A stretch of DNA of 64,000 nucleotides from Burkholderiaceae bacterium (GCA_030695205.1 JAUYTN010000033.1:186001-250000), one strand, 5' to 3'. Counted from the first letter of the stretch, positions 54,374-62,959 are shown. Numbers and translations: made by a program. The notes: a model not told the origin generated them from the letters alone.

Positions 54374-54876
54374 ATCACCAGCGGGCCGGGGTAGTCCAGC
54401 ACCGTCCATGTCGAGGGATCGGAAAAATAGGCCACACCCACCAGGTCGTGCAGCGCCAGGTAGCTTTGCACCCGCAAACTCACCCGGCTGCTGCGCATGT
54501 CTTGCAAGGCTGCGTGCAGCTCGGGGATGGAGGCCTGGGGCCAGTCGGTGGACAGCCCGGCCAGTGTGCGACGGCCCACCGCAGTGGACAGCAGCATCAG
54601 CAACTGCGAGAGCTCGTGCTGGGCATGCTCGGGCAGGGCCAGCACCGCCACGTGCAGCCGCTCGACCAGGCCCTGCAGGGCCATGTCGCGCGCAGCGGGC
54701 TCGGTGGGCAGTGCGCCGTCCAGAAACGCCCGCCCCAGGGCCTGCCACACCGAGGTGGCCCCGCGCGAAAACCCCGCGCGCTGCCAGCCGGGTTCCATGG
54801 CCACCAGCAGCCCGCCACCCAGTGAGAGCGCCACAGCCGAGGCCAGGCTCAATTGCATCCATCGTCGTCGGTTCAT
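54370..54876 (-). CDS. Tat-exported protein, gluconate-2-dehydrogenase subunit 3-like
   Basis: A 168-residue protein with a twin-arginine signal (MNRRRWMQLSLASAVALSL, then a hydrophobic run), so probably exported in folded form. The mature part is helical with no clear motif but has the size and C-terminal YPGP typical of gluconate-2-dehydrogenase subunit 3. It overlaps the GMC gene by 4 bp, consistent with a subunit or chaperone of that enzyme. The family call is tentative. Confidence 0.68.
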   Translation of the reverse strand: MNRRRWMQLSLASAVALSLGGGLLVAMEPGWQRAGFSRGATSVWQALGRAFLDGALPTEPAARDMALQGLVERLHVAVLALPEHAQHELSQLLMLLSTAVGRRTLAGLSTDWPQASIPELHAALQDMRSSRVSLRVQSYLALHDLVGVAYFSDPSTWTVLDYPGPLVI

Positions 54877-54970
54877 GGCGGCACTGTGCCACGCCAGGCG
54901 CCACCAGGGCTAGGCTGGTGGCTCTACTCTGTGTCGCGCACAGGCCAGCCAACTGGCCAACAATGGCGGC

Positions 54971-55741
54971 ATGAGTACCGCCGCCGACACCCTGCGCGCC
55001 CACCTTGCCCAGGTGGAGCACCTGCGAGACACCGCCCGCACCGCCCCCGCCCCGCTGGCACAGGCCCTGGCCGGAGTGCGCAGCGTGCAGGTGCGGCGCT
55101 TTCATGCCACCTATGCCGACTTTCTGGACAGCCCCCGCCACGGCCAGGCTGCGCAGTTCTTTCTGACCGAGCTGTACGGCAGCCACGACTACCGCGAACG
55201 CGATGCCCAGTTCGCCCGCATTGCCGGGGCCATCGAGCGGCTGTTTCCCGCCAAGGTCATGACGCTGGCGCTGCAGCTGGCTGAGGTCCACGCCCTGACC
55301 GAGTCCCTGGACTGGCAGCTGGCCCTGGCCTGGGCCGACCAAGGCCCCCTGCCCGCGACCGCCGCGCCGCAGCAGCTGGCCGCCCGCTACCTGGCAGGCT
55401 GGCGGCAGGTGGGTCGCACAACAGACCGCGACCGCCAGCTGCGGGCCGTCATGGCGCTGGGCTGGCACCTGGCCGAGGTGGTGCGCATTCCGGGCCTGCG
55501 CATGGCGCTGCGCCTGATGCGCCGCCCCGCCCAGGCCGCCGGGCTGGCCGCCCTGCAAACGGTGCTGGAAAACGGCTTCGACGCGTTCACCTCCATGGGC
55601 GAGCCCCACAGCTTTCTGGACGAGGTGCAGCGGCGGGAGTCGGACTGGATCGCCCATTTTTTCAGCGCACCGCTGCCCGAGGCGGTGCAGCGGCTGGGCG
55701 CTGCGCTGCAGGGCACCGCCGACCCCCATGCCCCGGTCTGA
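54971..55741 (+). CDS. Conserved hypothetical protein
   Basis: A 256-residue, largely helical protein with no signal peptide. The segment FHATYADFLDSPRHGQAAQFFLTELYGSHD (residues about 44-75, quoted in part) looks conserved, and the C-terminal part (GLAALQTVLENGFDAFTSMG) is Ala/Leu-rich. I recognise the FFLxELYG type of protein only as hypothetical. It is followed by fadD on the same strand, with an 84-bp gap. Confidence 0.75.
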   Translation: MSTAADTLRAHLAQVEHLRDTARTAPAPLAQALAGVRSVQVRRFHATYADFLDSPRHGQAAQFFLTELYGSHDYRERDAQFARIAGAIERLFPAKVMTLALQLAEVHALTESLDWQLALAWADQGPLPATAAPQQLAARYLAGWRQVGRTTDRDRQLRAVMALGWHLAEVVRIPGLRMALRLMRRPAQAAGLAALQTVLENGFDAFTSMGEPHSFLDEVQRRESDWIAHFFSAPLPEAVQRLGAALQGTADPHAPV

Positions 55742-55825
55742 GCTTTGGGCGACAAAGCCCTAGGGCTTGCCCTGACCTGTGGGCAAGCCCACGCGCCAGA
55801 CAATGCTCCCCCACAGGAGACGCAC

Positions 55826-57523
55826 ATGGAATCCAAACCCTGGCTCAACAGCTACCCCCCCGGCGTGCCCCATGAAGTGGACACCGCCCAGTACACCTCG
55901 CTGGTCGATCTGCTGGAAGAGAGCTTCAAGAAAAACGCCAAGTCACCGGTATCGGTGTGCATGGAAGAGTGGATGAGCTACGGCCAGCTGGACGTGCAAT
56001 CCGCTGCCATTGGCGCCTGGCTGCAGGCGCAAGGCCTGGAGCCAGGCGCCCGCGTGGCCCTGATGATGCCCAACGTTCCGCAGTTCATGGTCAGCATGGC
56101 GGGCATTTTGCGGGCGGGTTACACCTGCGTGAACGTCAACCCCCTCTACACCGCCCGCGAACTGGAACACCAGCTCAAGGACTCGGGGGCCGAGGCCATC
56201 ATCCTGCTGGAGAACTTTGCCACCACCCTGGAAGAGGTCATTGGCCACACACAAATCCGCCATGTGGTGCTGGCCTCGTTTGGCGACCTGCTGGGCTTTT
56301 GGTACGGCCACTGGATGACGTTTGCGGTGCGCCACCTGGCCAAAATGGTGCCGGCGTTTCGCCTGCCGCTGCAGGCCCCGCAGGGCAGCGTGCAGGTGGT
56401 GACCTTCAAAACCGCACTGTCCGACGGCGGCTCCCGCAGCCTGAAGCGGGTAACCACCACCCACGACAGCGTGGCGTTTTTGCAGTACACCGGTGGCACC
56501 ACCGGCCTGTCCAAAGGCGCGGTGCTGACCCATGGCAACGTGATTGCCGCCACCTTGCAGGCGGAGGCCTGGTTCACCCCGGCGCTGCACCGCATCGCCC
56601 ACATCCGCGAGGCCAATTGCATCGCGGCCCTGCCGCTGTACCACATCTTTGCGCTCACGCTGTCGCTGCTGACGCTGCGCTGGGGGGCGCACATGACGCT
56701 GATTCCCAACCCGCGCGACATCCCCAAGTTTGTCGAGGTGCTGAAAAAACGCCCATTCCACCTGCTGCCCGCCGTCAACACGCTGTTCAATGCGCTGCTA
56801 CAAAACCAGCAGTTCCGCAATCTGGACTTTTCACAGCTGATGGTGTCGCAGGCCGGGGGCATGGCCGCGTCGGAAGGCACCGCCAAACACTGGCTGGCTG
56901 TGACGGGCTGCCCCATGATCGAGGGCTGGGGCATGAGCGAAACCTGCGCCATCGGCACCAACAACCCGGTCACCAACCGCGGGTTCAGCGGCACCATTGG
57001 CCTGCCGCTGCCAGGCATCTCCATCGCCATCAAGGACGATGATGGCAACTCGGTGCCGCTGGGCGAGTCAGGCGAAATCTGTATCAAAGGGCCCAACGTC
57101 ATGGTGGGTTACCACAACCAGCCGGACGAAAACGCCAAAGCATTCACCGCCGACGGCTACATGCGCACCGGCGACATCGGCATCATGGACGCCCAGGGCT
57201 ACACCAAGATCGTGGACCGCAAGAAGGACATGATCATCGTCTCGGGCTTCAACGTCTTCCCCAACGAGCTGGAAAACGTTATCTCGCTGTGCCCCGGCGT
57301 GGTGGAGTGCGCAGCGGTGGGTGTGCCCGACAGCAAATCGGGCGAAACCATCAAGGTGTTCATCGTCAAGGACGACCCCACCCTGACGGAAGAGCAAGTG
57401 GCCGCCTACTGCCACGACAACCTGACCGGCTACAAGCGGCCCAAATACATCGAGTTCCGCGACGAGCTGCCCAAAACCAACGTGGGCAAGATTCTGCGGC
57501 GCGAGCTGCGCAGCAAGGCCTGA
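55826..57523 (+). CDS. fadD: Long-chain fatty-acid-CoA ligase
   Basis: Activates fatty acids to acyl-CoA using ATP. The 565-residue ANL enzyme has the AMP-binding loop YTGGTTGLSKGAVLTH, IEGWGMSET, GEICIKGPNVMVGY, RTGDIGIMD, and the C-terminal hinge and Lys (KTNVGKILRREL). Start ATG 55826 has AGGAG 7 nt upstream. No regulator is adjacent. Confidence 0.93.
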   Translation: MESKPWLNSYPPGVPHEVDTAQYTSLVDLLEESFKKNAKSPVSVCMEEWMSYGQLDVQSAAIGAWLQAQGLEPGARVALMMPNVPQFMVSMAGILRAGYTCVNVNPLYTARELEHQLKDSGAEAIILLENFATTLEEVIGHTQIRHVVLASFGDLLGFWYGHWMTFAVRHLAKMVPAFRLPLQAPQGSVQVVTFKTALSDGGSRSLKRVTTTHDSVAFLQYTGGTTGLSKGAVLTHGNVIAATLQAEAWFTPALHRIAHIREANCIAALPLYHIFALTLSLLTLRWGAHMTLIPNPRDIPKFVEVLKKRPFHLLPAVNTLFNALLQNQQFRNLDFSQLMVSQAGGMAASEGTAKHWLAVTGCPMIEGWGMSETCAIGTNNPVTNRGFSGTIGLPLPGISIAIKDDDGNSVPLGESGEICIKGPNVMVGYHNQPDENAKAFTADGYMRTGDIGIMDAQGYTKIVDRKKDMIIVSGFNVFPNELENVISLCPGVVECAAVGVPDSKSGETIKVFIVKDDPTLTEEQVAAYCHDNLTGYKRPKYIEFRDELPKTNVGKILRRELRSKA

Positions 57524-57527
57524 GGAC

Positions 57528-57626
57528 GAGTGCGGAGAATTCAACGTCGCGCTCGTGAACATCGTCAAGCTGGCTGCTGCGCTGGGGTTGAGCGTAGAAG
57601 CTTTGATGAAAGAGGCTGGTCTTTGA
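57528..57626 (+). pseudogene. C-terminal remnant of an XRE-type HTH regulator
   Basis: The frame EFNVALVNIVKLAAALGLS, then VEALMKEAGL and a stop, resembles the end of an XRE/Cro HTH domain (usually ERGxxNVSLxNIxxLAxALGVS). Nothing of the N-terminal HTH remains: the fadD stop lies at 57521-57523. I infer a truncated relic beside the YefM/YoeB pair. Confidence 0.5.
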
Positions 57627-57697
57627 AACCTCAATCTCATGTCTGCCCGTGGTAAAACCGACTAGACTTGTTCCACAAACCAGACAACTCAATGGGT

Positions 57698-57712
57698 ACT
57701 TGTCATGCAAGT
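57698..57712. promoter_or_regulatory. Possible YefM operator
   Basis: Inverted repeat ACTTG-N5-CAAGT spans the yefM start codon (57705). YefM-YoeB operons are autorepressed through short palindromes near the start; this assignment is tentative. Confidence 0.25.
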
Positions 57713-57962
57713 GGTGAATTTCTCCGAGGCCCGCAACAGCCTCAAAACCGTGATCGACCGGGTGATAGACGATGCCGACTACACCGTCATTGCCCGTCGC
57801 GATGCCCCGGATGCGGTGGTGATGTCGCTGGACACGTTCAACAGCCTGATGGAAACGGTGCACCTGCTGAAATCCCCCGCCAATGCAGCACACCTGGCCA
57901 CCTCCGTGGCACAGCATCGGCAAGGAAAATTGTTGAGCAAGGCGCTGGTCGATGCAGGGTGA
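57705..57962 (+). CDS. yefM: Phd/YefM-family antitoxin
   Basis: An 85-residue antitoxin with the Phd/YefM N-terminal DNA-binding and dimerisation domain (MQVVNFSEARNSLKTVIDRV, then ARRDAPDAVVMSLDTFNSL) and a C-terminal toxin-binding tail. It overlaps the toxin gene by 11 bp, the usual arrangement. Confidence 0.9.
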   Translation: MQVVNFSEARNSLKTVIDRVIDDADYTVIARRDAPDAVVMSLDTFNSLMETVHLLKSPANAAHLATSVAQHRQGKLLSKALVDAG

Positions 57963-58230
57963 GACCAAGCTGGTTCAACTCACCTGGACGCTGGCGGCTT
58001 GGGGCGACTACGAATACTGGCAAGGCCAGGACAAGAAGACACTGAGGCGCATCAACACGCTGCTCAAAGACTGCTTGCGGCACCCGTTTGAAGGGATAGG
58101 CAAGCCAGAACCCCTGAGGGAAAACCTGTCCGGCTATTGGTCACGGCGCATCGATGACACACACCGGTTGGTGTACGCCGTGGATGGCCCGGCTCTGGTG
58201 GTGATTGCCTGCCGCTACCACTACCAGTGA
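57952..58230 (+). CDS. yoeB: YoeB/Txe-family mRNA interferase toxin
   Basis: A 92-residue RelE-fold toxin that cleaves ribosome-bound mRNA. Conserved segments are WGDYEYWQGQDKKTLRRIN, GIGKPEPLRENLSGYWSRRIDDTHRLVY and the C-terminal CRYHY with catalytic His/Tyr. GTG/ATG choice: the ATG at 57952 gives the extended MQGETKLVQLTW start. Confidence 0.9.
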   Translation: MQGETKLVQLTWTLAAWGDYEYWQGQDKKTLRRINTLLKDCLRHPFEGIGKPEPLRENLSGYWSRRIDDTHRLVYAVDGPALVVIACRYHYQ

Positions 58231-58249
58231 GCCCCCCGCAGCGGGGGCT
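58230..58249 (+). terminator. Hairpin after yoeB
   Basis: AGCCCCC / GGGGGCT arms with a 6-nt loop begin at the last base of the yoeB stop codon. It has no T run, so its terminator role is uncertain. Confidence 0.4.
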
Positions 58250-58272
58250 GCTCCAGAGGGCCCCGGACAGCG

Positions 58273-58689
58273 TCAGGCAGCGCTGAAGTTGAGGGCGTGC
58301 TTGAGCAGCCAGGGCCGCATCTTCAAATCTTCGTGAATGACGTGGTCCACCAGCCAGGCACGCAGCAGGGCGACCACTTCGTCCGCGATGTCCTGTCCCC
58401 AGCGGGCTTCGATGTCGTCCCGGCAGTGGTTGAGCTGCTCGTTCAACTTCTGGTGGGAGGAGTGCATGCCGTCCATGCCGGGGCAGCCCGCCGCCCGGCC
58501 AATGCGCTCTTCGGTCTCGAAGTGCATCAGCCCGTACTGGGCCAACTCGTCCAGGGCGTTCAAAACGGCGTTGCGGTCGCTGCTGCGCAAGGCAGCTTCG
58601 GTCTCGTTGATGAGTGTCACCAGGCGCTGGTGATCTTGGTCAATCACCTCGTTGCCCACGCTCATTTTGGGGGTCCATTGCAAAGCCAT
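58273..58689 (-). CDS. Bacteriohemerythrin
   Basis: A single-domain 138-residue oxygen-binding di-iron protein. The ligand pattern is visible: DQDHQRLVTLINETEA (first His), HFETEERIG (His/Glu), HSSHQKLNEQL (His) and VDHVIHEDLKM (His-x4-Asp). It begins MALQWTPKMSVGNEVIDQDH, the usual hemerythrin start. It may buffer or deliver O2, or protect against NO and oxygen. Confidence 0.92.
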   Translation of the reverse strand: MALQWTPKMSVGNEVIDQDHQRLVTLINETEAALRSSDRNAVLNALDELAQYGLMHFETEERIGRAAGCPGMDGMHSSHQKLNEQLNHCRDDIEARWGQDIADEVVALLRAWLVDHVIHEDLKMRPWLLKHALNFSAA

Positions 58690-58734
58690 CGCGGTCCTTT
58701 CGGTCAGAAAAATGGGCAGCCAGGCCCCGGGCCA

Positions 58735-59553
58735 TCAGGCCCCGTGACACTTCTTGAACTTTTTGCCGCTGCCGCACCAGCACGGATCGTTGCGGCCGGG
58801 GGTGGCCGTTTTGAGGAAGGTACCCACCCGTGGCCCCAGGCTGCGCCAGATCTGGCGGATGTCGTACACCGCCCACAGCGCGTCGCCAAAGGCCGACAGG
58901 CGCTCCTCGCTCACGCTGGGTGGGCCGTCCTCGTCGTGCATGTTCTCGGTGGGGGTGGCGGTGTCGTCCTCCGTCAGGGCCACGATTTTCTGCAGCGACT
59001 CATCCAGCCAGCGCGCCACCTCGGGGTCGCGGGGGGCGGCCCAATCCTCGGACCAGCTCTCCACCGCAAACATGAAGCCCAGCGCCCAGATCTGGCCAAA
59101 CGAGGGCAGACCCACATCGGGCTGATCGGCGGCTAACGCCGCCTGCTCGCTGTCGGGCAGGCAGGCAATGGCACCTTTGACGTCCATGATTTCAGGCGAA
59201 AACGCGCGCTCGTCGGCCAGAGATTCCACCCGAACGTCCAGGCTGCGGGCCAGTTCTTCGCGGCGGCTCGTCCACAGCGCTTTGAACTGGGCGCGCTGCT
59301 CCAGACTGGCAAAGATCGCCACCTCGTCTTCGAACTCGGGCAACAGCGCGGCCAGCGCGTCTTCGTCGGGAATGGGCTCCCGGCAGCAGATGACACCGGC
59401 CAGAAAGCCCTCGCAGAACTCCCACTGAGGCACATCCTCTTCGCGGCTGCGCAGGTCGTCCAGGATGGCGTCGAGGGTGTCGAAGTCGTCGGATTGCAAG
59501 CCCACGGCAGTCGGGGCATCGGGCTGGGGGGTGGGGTTGTCGAGGGTGGTCAT
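58735..59553 (-). CDS. UPF0149 (YecA/YgfB) family protein with SEC-C zinc motif
   Basis: A 272-residue protein: an acidic N-terminal half with the UPF0149 fold (WEFCEGFLAGVICC, GFMFAVESWSEDWAAP) and a C-terminal SEC-C zinc motif (GRNDPCWCGSGKKFKKCHG). The ATG at 59553 is preferred to a TTG five codons upstream, as GGAAA precedes it. Function unknown; SEC-C motifs often mediate zinc-dependent protein or ribosome contacts. Confidence 0.84.
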   Translation of the reverse strand: MTTLDNPTPQPDAPTAVGLQSDDFDTLDAILDDLRSREEDVPQWEFCEGFLAGVICCREPIPDEDALAALLPEFEDEVAIFASLEQRAQFKALWTSRREELARSLDVRVESLADERAFSPEIMDVKGAIACLPDSEQAALAADQPDVGLPSFGQIWALGFMFAVESWSEDWAAPRDPEVARWLDESLQKIVALTEDDTATPTENMHDEDGPPSVSEERLSAFGDALWAVYDIRQIWRSLGPRVGTFLKTATPGRNDPCWCGSGKKFKKCHGA

Positions 59554-59577
59554 GTGGTTTCCAGTCAATGGTGGGGA

Positions 59578-60123
59578 TCAGGTGCCGGTCCAGGTGCGGC
59601 CCACCCACACCCCCAGCGTGGCCAGGCGCTTGTGCAGGCGCAGCACCGCCCGGTCTTTGCTCAGCAGCACCACCGACAGGGGTGCTGGGCGCGCAACAGA
59701 CAGCGGCGGCGGGCAGGCATGGGCCGCGGCCAGGTCGATGAACTTCTGGTCGTCGGCATCGGTGCAGGTGAAGCGGGCTTTCGGCGCAGGCGGGCACAGG
59801 GTCACGGCGCGGTCGTAGGCGGCCAGCACCTGCTCGGCCCGGCTCGGGCCCAATGGCTCGCGGCGCACCAGGTGCGGGTAGGCCAGCACACGGGCCAGCT
59901 CCTCGCGCATCACCGGTGTGGCCAGCCAGCGCGCGGGGACGGTGCCCGCCTGGTCGGCGGATGCCGCGGTGTCAGCGGTGTCAGCAGCATCGGGACGCGA
60001 CTCGCCGCCATCCAGCGCGGGCAGGCCCAACACCAGGCGCAGGGGCTGCACCTGCGGGTCATGGAACACCCACAGGTCCAGCACGATGTTGGTGTCCAGC
60101 ACCCAGAGGGGGGGCAGGCTCAT
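59578..60123 (-). CDS. PIN-domain protein (putative toxin component, COG1569-like)
   Basis: A 181-residue protein with PIN motifs: Asp in VLDTNIVLDLWVF, Glu in MREELARVLAYP, and Asp in CTDADDQKFIDLAAAH and LSKDRAVL. An Ala/Asp-rich insert (about residues 37-62) separates the first two. Start ATG 60123 overlaps the rlmL stop (ATGA), so it is translationally coupled to rlmL. No antitoxin gene is adjacent. The RNase role is inferred from the fold. Confidence 0.75.
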   Translation of the reverse strand: MSLPPLWVLDTNIVLDLWVFHDPQVQPLRLVLGLPALDGGESRPDAADTADTAASADQAGTVPARWLATPVMREELARVLAYPHLVRREPLGPSRAEQVLAAYDRAVTLCPPAPKARFTCTDADDQKFIDLAAAHACPPPLSVARPAPLSVVLLSKDRAVLRLHKRLATLGVWVGRTWTGT

Positions 60124-61688
60124 GCGTCGGGGGCGGGTTTGGTGCGGGCGCTGCCGGCCACCAGGTCGAAGCGGAACAGGCGGCACTCGATGGGGCCGTT
60201 CCACATGGGCACGCGGCGCGACTCTTTCAGGCGCATCTGGCTGGGCAGCTTGAGGTCGGGGGTCAACATCCAGGCCGTCCAACCGGGGAAGTTGCGCTTC
60301 CAGTGGGTGGCCAGGCGCGGGAAAAAGTCGCTGCCGCCCTCATCGGTTTGCGCCTGCTCGCGGCCCATGCCCTGTGGCTGGGCGCGCTCGGGCAGGCTGC
60401 GTTCAGGCCCAGCACCCATGCGGTGAACACGGGGCTCAGGTCGGTTGAAGGCGGGCGGCGCATCGGCCCTGCCGCCCCAACGCGGGCCGTCAGAGGGGCC
60501 TCGGTCGCCGTGCCGCCCGGCGGCCCGCACACCGGCCCGGTCTTCGGCGCGCTGGCCCGCCACACCGGCGGCGGCAATGCGCTCGCCGTAGGGCGGGTTG
60601 AGCAGCATCACGCCCGGGCGCTCGCACGGGGGCATGCGCTGCAGCGCGTCTCCGCCCCTGAACTCGATGGCGTGTGCCACCCCCGCCCGCTCGGCGTTGC
60701 GCTGGGCAAAGTCCACCATGCGGTGCGACACGTCGCTGCCGAAGATGAAGGGCGCATCGCCATTTTTAAAGTCTTTTTGGCCTGCATCGCTTACTGCGTG
60801 GTTATTCTCTGCTTCATTTCTGATACCTTGCCACACATGGGCCTGGTAGGGACGCAGCTTCTCAAAGCCAAAGTGGCGGGCCCAGCCTGCCGGTATGCCC
60901 AGCGCCATTTGCGCGGCTTCAATGGCGATGGTGCCGCTGCCGCAGCAGGGATCGTACAGCGGCAGGTCGGCCCCCTGGCTGCCATCCCACCCGGCGGCGG
61001 CCAGCATGGCGGCGGCCAGGGTTTCTTTCAGCGGGGCGTCGCCCTTGTCTTCGCGCCAGCCGCGCTTGAACAGCGGCTCGCCCGAGGTGTCGATGTACAG
61101 GCTGACGTGTTCGGTGGTGAGGTGCACAAAAATCCGCACGTCAGGCCGAGCGGTGTCCACGTCGGGGCGCACACCGGTTTTGTGGCGGAAGCGGTCGGCC
61201 ACCGCGTCTTTGACCTTGAGCGCGGCAAAGTTCAGGCTTTGCAGCGGGCTGTGCTGGGCGGTGATGTCGATCTTGAAGCTCTGGCGCGGGGTGAACCAGA
61301 TTTCCCAGGCCACCGCGGCAGCGGCCTCATACAGGTCGGCCTCGGAGCGGTAGGGCTCGTGGGCCAGCTGCACCAGCACGCGCTGGGCCAGGCGGCTGTG
61401 CAGGTTGAGCTTCATGGCGTCGCGCCAGGAGGCGTTCAGCATCAGCCCGGCGCGGCCTGTGTGCCCCCGCACGCCAGTGGTGCGCTCGACCTCATCGGCC
61501 AGGTAGCCCTCCACACCGGCGGCGCAGGGCAAAAACAGTTGGAGTTGGTTCAAGGGTGTGTGACCGAAGTGGGGGCGACCCAGGGGCCGCAGCTGACAAA
61601 CAAACAAAGCAAGTGGGGCATTTTCGCGCATGTGCTCGGTGCCCTGGTGGCCGCTGAACCGCGTGGCCTGCAAGTCTTGGGCGGGCAT
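60120..61688 (-). CDS. rlmL: 23S rRNA guanine-N2 methyltransferase (RlmL-like)
   Basis: A 522-residue THUMP-methyltransferase with RNA-binding N-terminus (GVEGYLADEVERTTGVRGHTGRA), the SAM loop DPCCGSGTIAIEAAQMAL and the catalytic LLNPPYGER (NPPY for N2-guanine). It corresponds to the RlmL half, not the RlmK fusion. Two oddities are a dispersed repeat read in frame around NEAENNHAVSDAGQKDFKNGD, and a long Gly/Arg/Pro-rich insert (about residues 360-440) between the NPPY and the C-terminal SDFFPRLATHWKR. Start ATG 61688 with an AAGGTGAG site upstream. Confidence 0.87.
   Translation of the reverse strand: MPAQDLQATRFSGHQGTEHMRENAPLALFVCQLRPLGRPHFGHTPLNQLQLFLPCAAGVEGYLADEVERTTGVRGHTGRAGLMLNASWRDAMKLNLHSRLAQRVLVQLAHEPYRSEADLYEAAAAVAWEIWFTPRQSFKIDITAQHSPLQSLNFAALKVKDAVADRFRHKTGVRPDVDTARPDVRIFVHLTTEHVSLYIDTSGEPLFKRGWREDKGDAPLKETLAAAMLAAAGWDGSQGADLPLYDPCCGSGTIAIEAAQMALGIPAGWARHFGFEKLRPYQAHVWQGIRNEAENNHAVSDAGQKDFKNGDAPFIFGSDVSHRMVDFAQRNAERAGVAHAIEFRGGDALQRMPPCERPGVMLLNPPYGERIAAAGVAGQRAEDRAGVRAAGRHGDRGPSDGPRWGGRADAPPAFNRPEPRVHRMGAGPERSLPERAQPQGMGREQAQTDEGGSDFFPRLATHWKRNFPGWTAWMLTPDLKLPSQMRLKESRRVPMWNGPIECRLFRFDLVAGSARTKPAPDA
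60758..60822 (-). repeat. Dispersed AT-rich repeat, copy 10, in frame inside rlmL
   Basis: On the minus strand: GAAGC (60815-60811, variant of ATAGC), 17-nt spacer, TAAGCG (60793-60788), then AGGCC and an A/T-rich tail. It lies in the rlmL gene, same strand, and keeps the reading frame. Confidence 0.65.
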
Positions 61689-61915
61689 TGGCTCACCTTG
61701 GCAGTCGGGTGGTCAGACCCATGCTTGTATGCTGGGGCACCACCGCATTTTTTGCCCGCACCATGCCGAACACCTTCTCCAGCACCTTCGACTGCAACTT
61801 GCCCGCCCCACCCCACCCAAGCGCCTTGCCTGCCCCCCTGCCCGCGCAAGGGTTGCGCGCTGGCGGGTGGCTGCGCCCCTGGCAGGAGCGCAGTGATCGG
61901 GTGACCCCGCCGCGC

Positions 61916-62959
61916 ATGGCCCAGCTGCACCGCGCACTCGGGTGGGTGGGCGTGGTGGTCATGGTGGCCTTTCTGGCGGTGTCGACCCAGGCACAGGCCC
62001 AAAGCCTCAAAGGCTGGGCGGACTGGAAGCGCAGCTACCTGCAGGCCGATGGCCGGGTGCTGGACACCGCCCAGAAAAACATCAGCCACTCCGAAGGCCA
62101 GGGCTTTGCCATGGTGCTGGCCACCGCCGCCAACGACCGCGCGGCCTTTGACACCCTGTGGACGTGGACACAGAACAACCTGGCCAGCGCCCGCAACGAT
62201 GGCCTGCTGGCCTGGCGCTGGGAGCCGGGCCGGGGCGTGACCGACACCAACACCGCCTCGGACGGCGACATCTTCGTGGCCTGGGCCCTGGTGCGGGCCA
62301 ACCGCCAGTGGAAGCTACCCATCCACCGCGAGCAGGCCGCTCGCATGGCCCGCGCGATCCGAGAAAAAATGGTGGTGGATGGCACCCCCTGGGGCACCGT
62401 GCTCAAGCCCGGCGTCACCGGCTTTGACACCCCCAACGGCCTGGTGGTCAACCTGTCGTACTGGGTGTTTCCGGCCTTTGAGGCCCTGAACGAGGTGGAC
62501 CCCCACCCGCAGTGGGAGGCGCTGACCCGCTCTGGCCTGCGCCTGACCGAAATTGCCCGCTTCGGCCGCTGGCAACTGCCCCCCGACTGGCTGCTGCTGG
62601 TCAACCCGCTGGCACTTTCGCCCCAACACCCGCCCCGCCATGGCTACGACGCGGTGCGCATCCCGCTGTACCTGCACTGGGCCGGGCACACCCGAACGCC
62701 CGCCGACAAGGCCAGGCTGGAGCCGTTTTTCAAGTTCTGGACGCAGTTTGACTGCGCCGCATTTTTGCCCGCATGGACCAACCTGCTGGACAACTCCATC
62801 GACTCCTACGGGGCCGAGCCAGGGGTAGCGGCCATCCGCACACTGGTCAACACCGGCAAGCCCCCCGCAAAAACCCCGTCCGCGACCGCCCAAAGCTACT
62901 ACGCGGCCACACTGGGCTTGCTGGTGGAGGTGGCGGCGCGCGAAGGGGGCAAGCGCTGA
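61916..62959 (+). CDS. Glycoside hydrolase family 8 endoglucanase (BcsZ-like), orphan
   Basis: A secreted or periplasmic endo-1,4-beta-glucanase, 347 residues from this start. A signal peptide (VVMVAFLAVS, ending TQAQAQ) precedes the catalytic barrel. It has acid Glu in HSEGQGFAMVLA and the base-region Asp in SDGDIFVAWAL. An in-frame GTG at 61901 follows an AGGAG, so the start is uncertain by five codons. No bcsA/B/C cellulose genes are nearby in the window. Confidence 0.85.
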   Translation: MAQLHRALGWVGVVVMVAFLAVSTQAQAQSLKGWADWKRSYLQADGRVLDTAQKNISHSEGQGFAMVLATAANDRAAFDTLWTWTQNNLASARNDGLLAWRWEPGRGVTDTNTASDGDIFVAWALVRANRQWKLPIHREQAARMARAIREKMVVDGTPWGTVLKPGVTGFDTPNGLVVNLSYWVFPAFEALNEVDPHPQWEALTRSGLRLTEIARFGRWQLPPDWLLLVNPLALSPQHPPRHGYDAVRIPLYLHWAGHTRTPADKARLEPFFKFWTQFDCAAFLPAWTNLLDNSIDSYGAEPGVAAIRTLVNTGKPPAKTPSATAQSYYAATLGLLVEVAAREGGKR

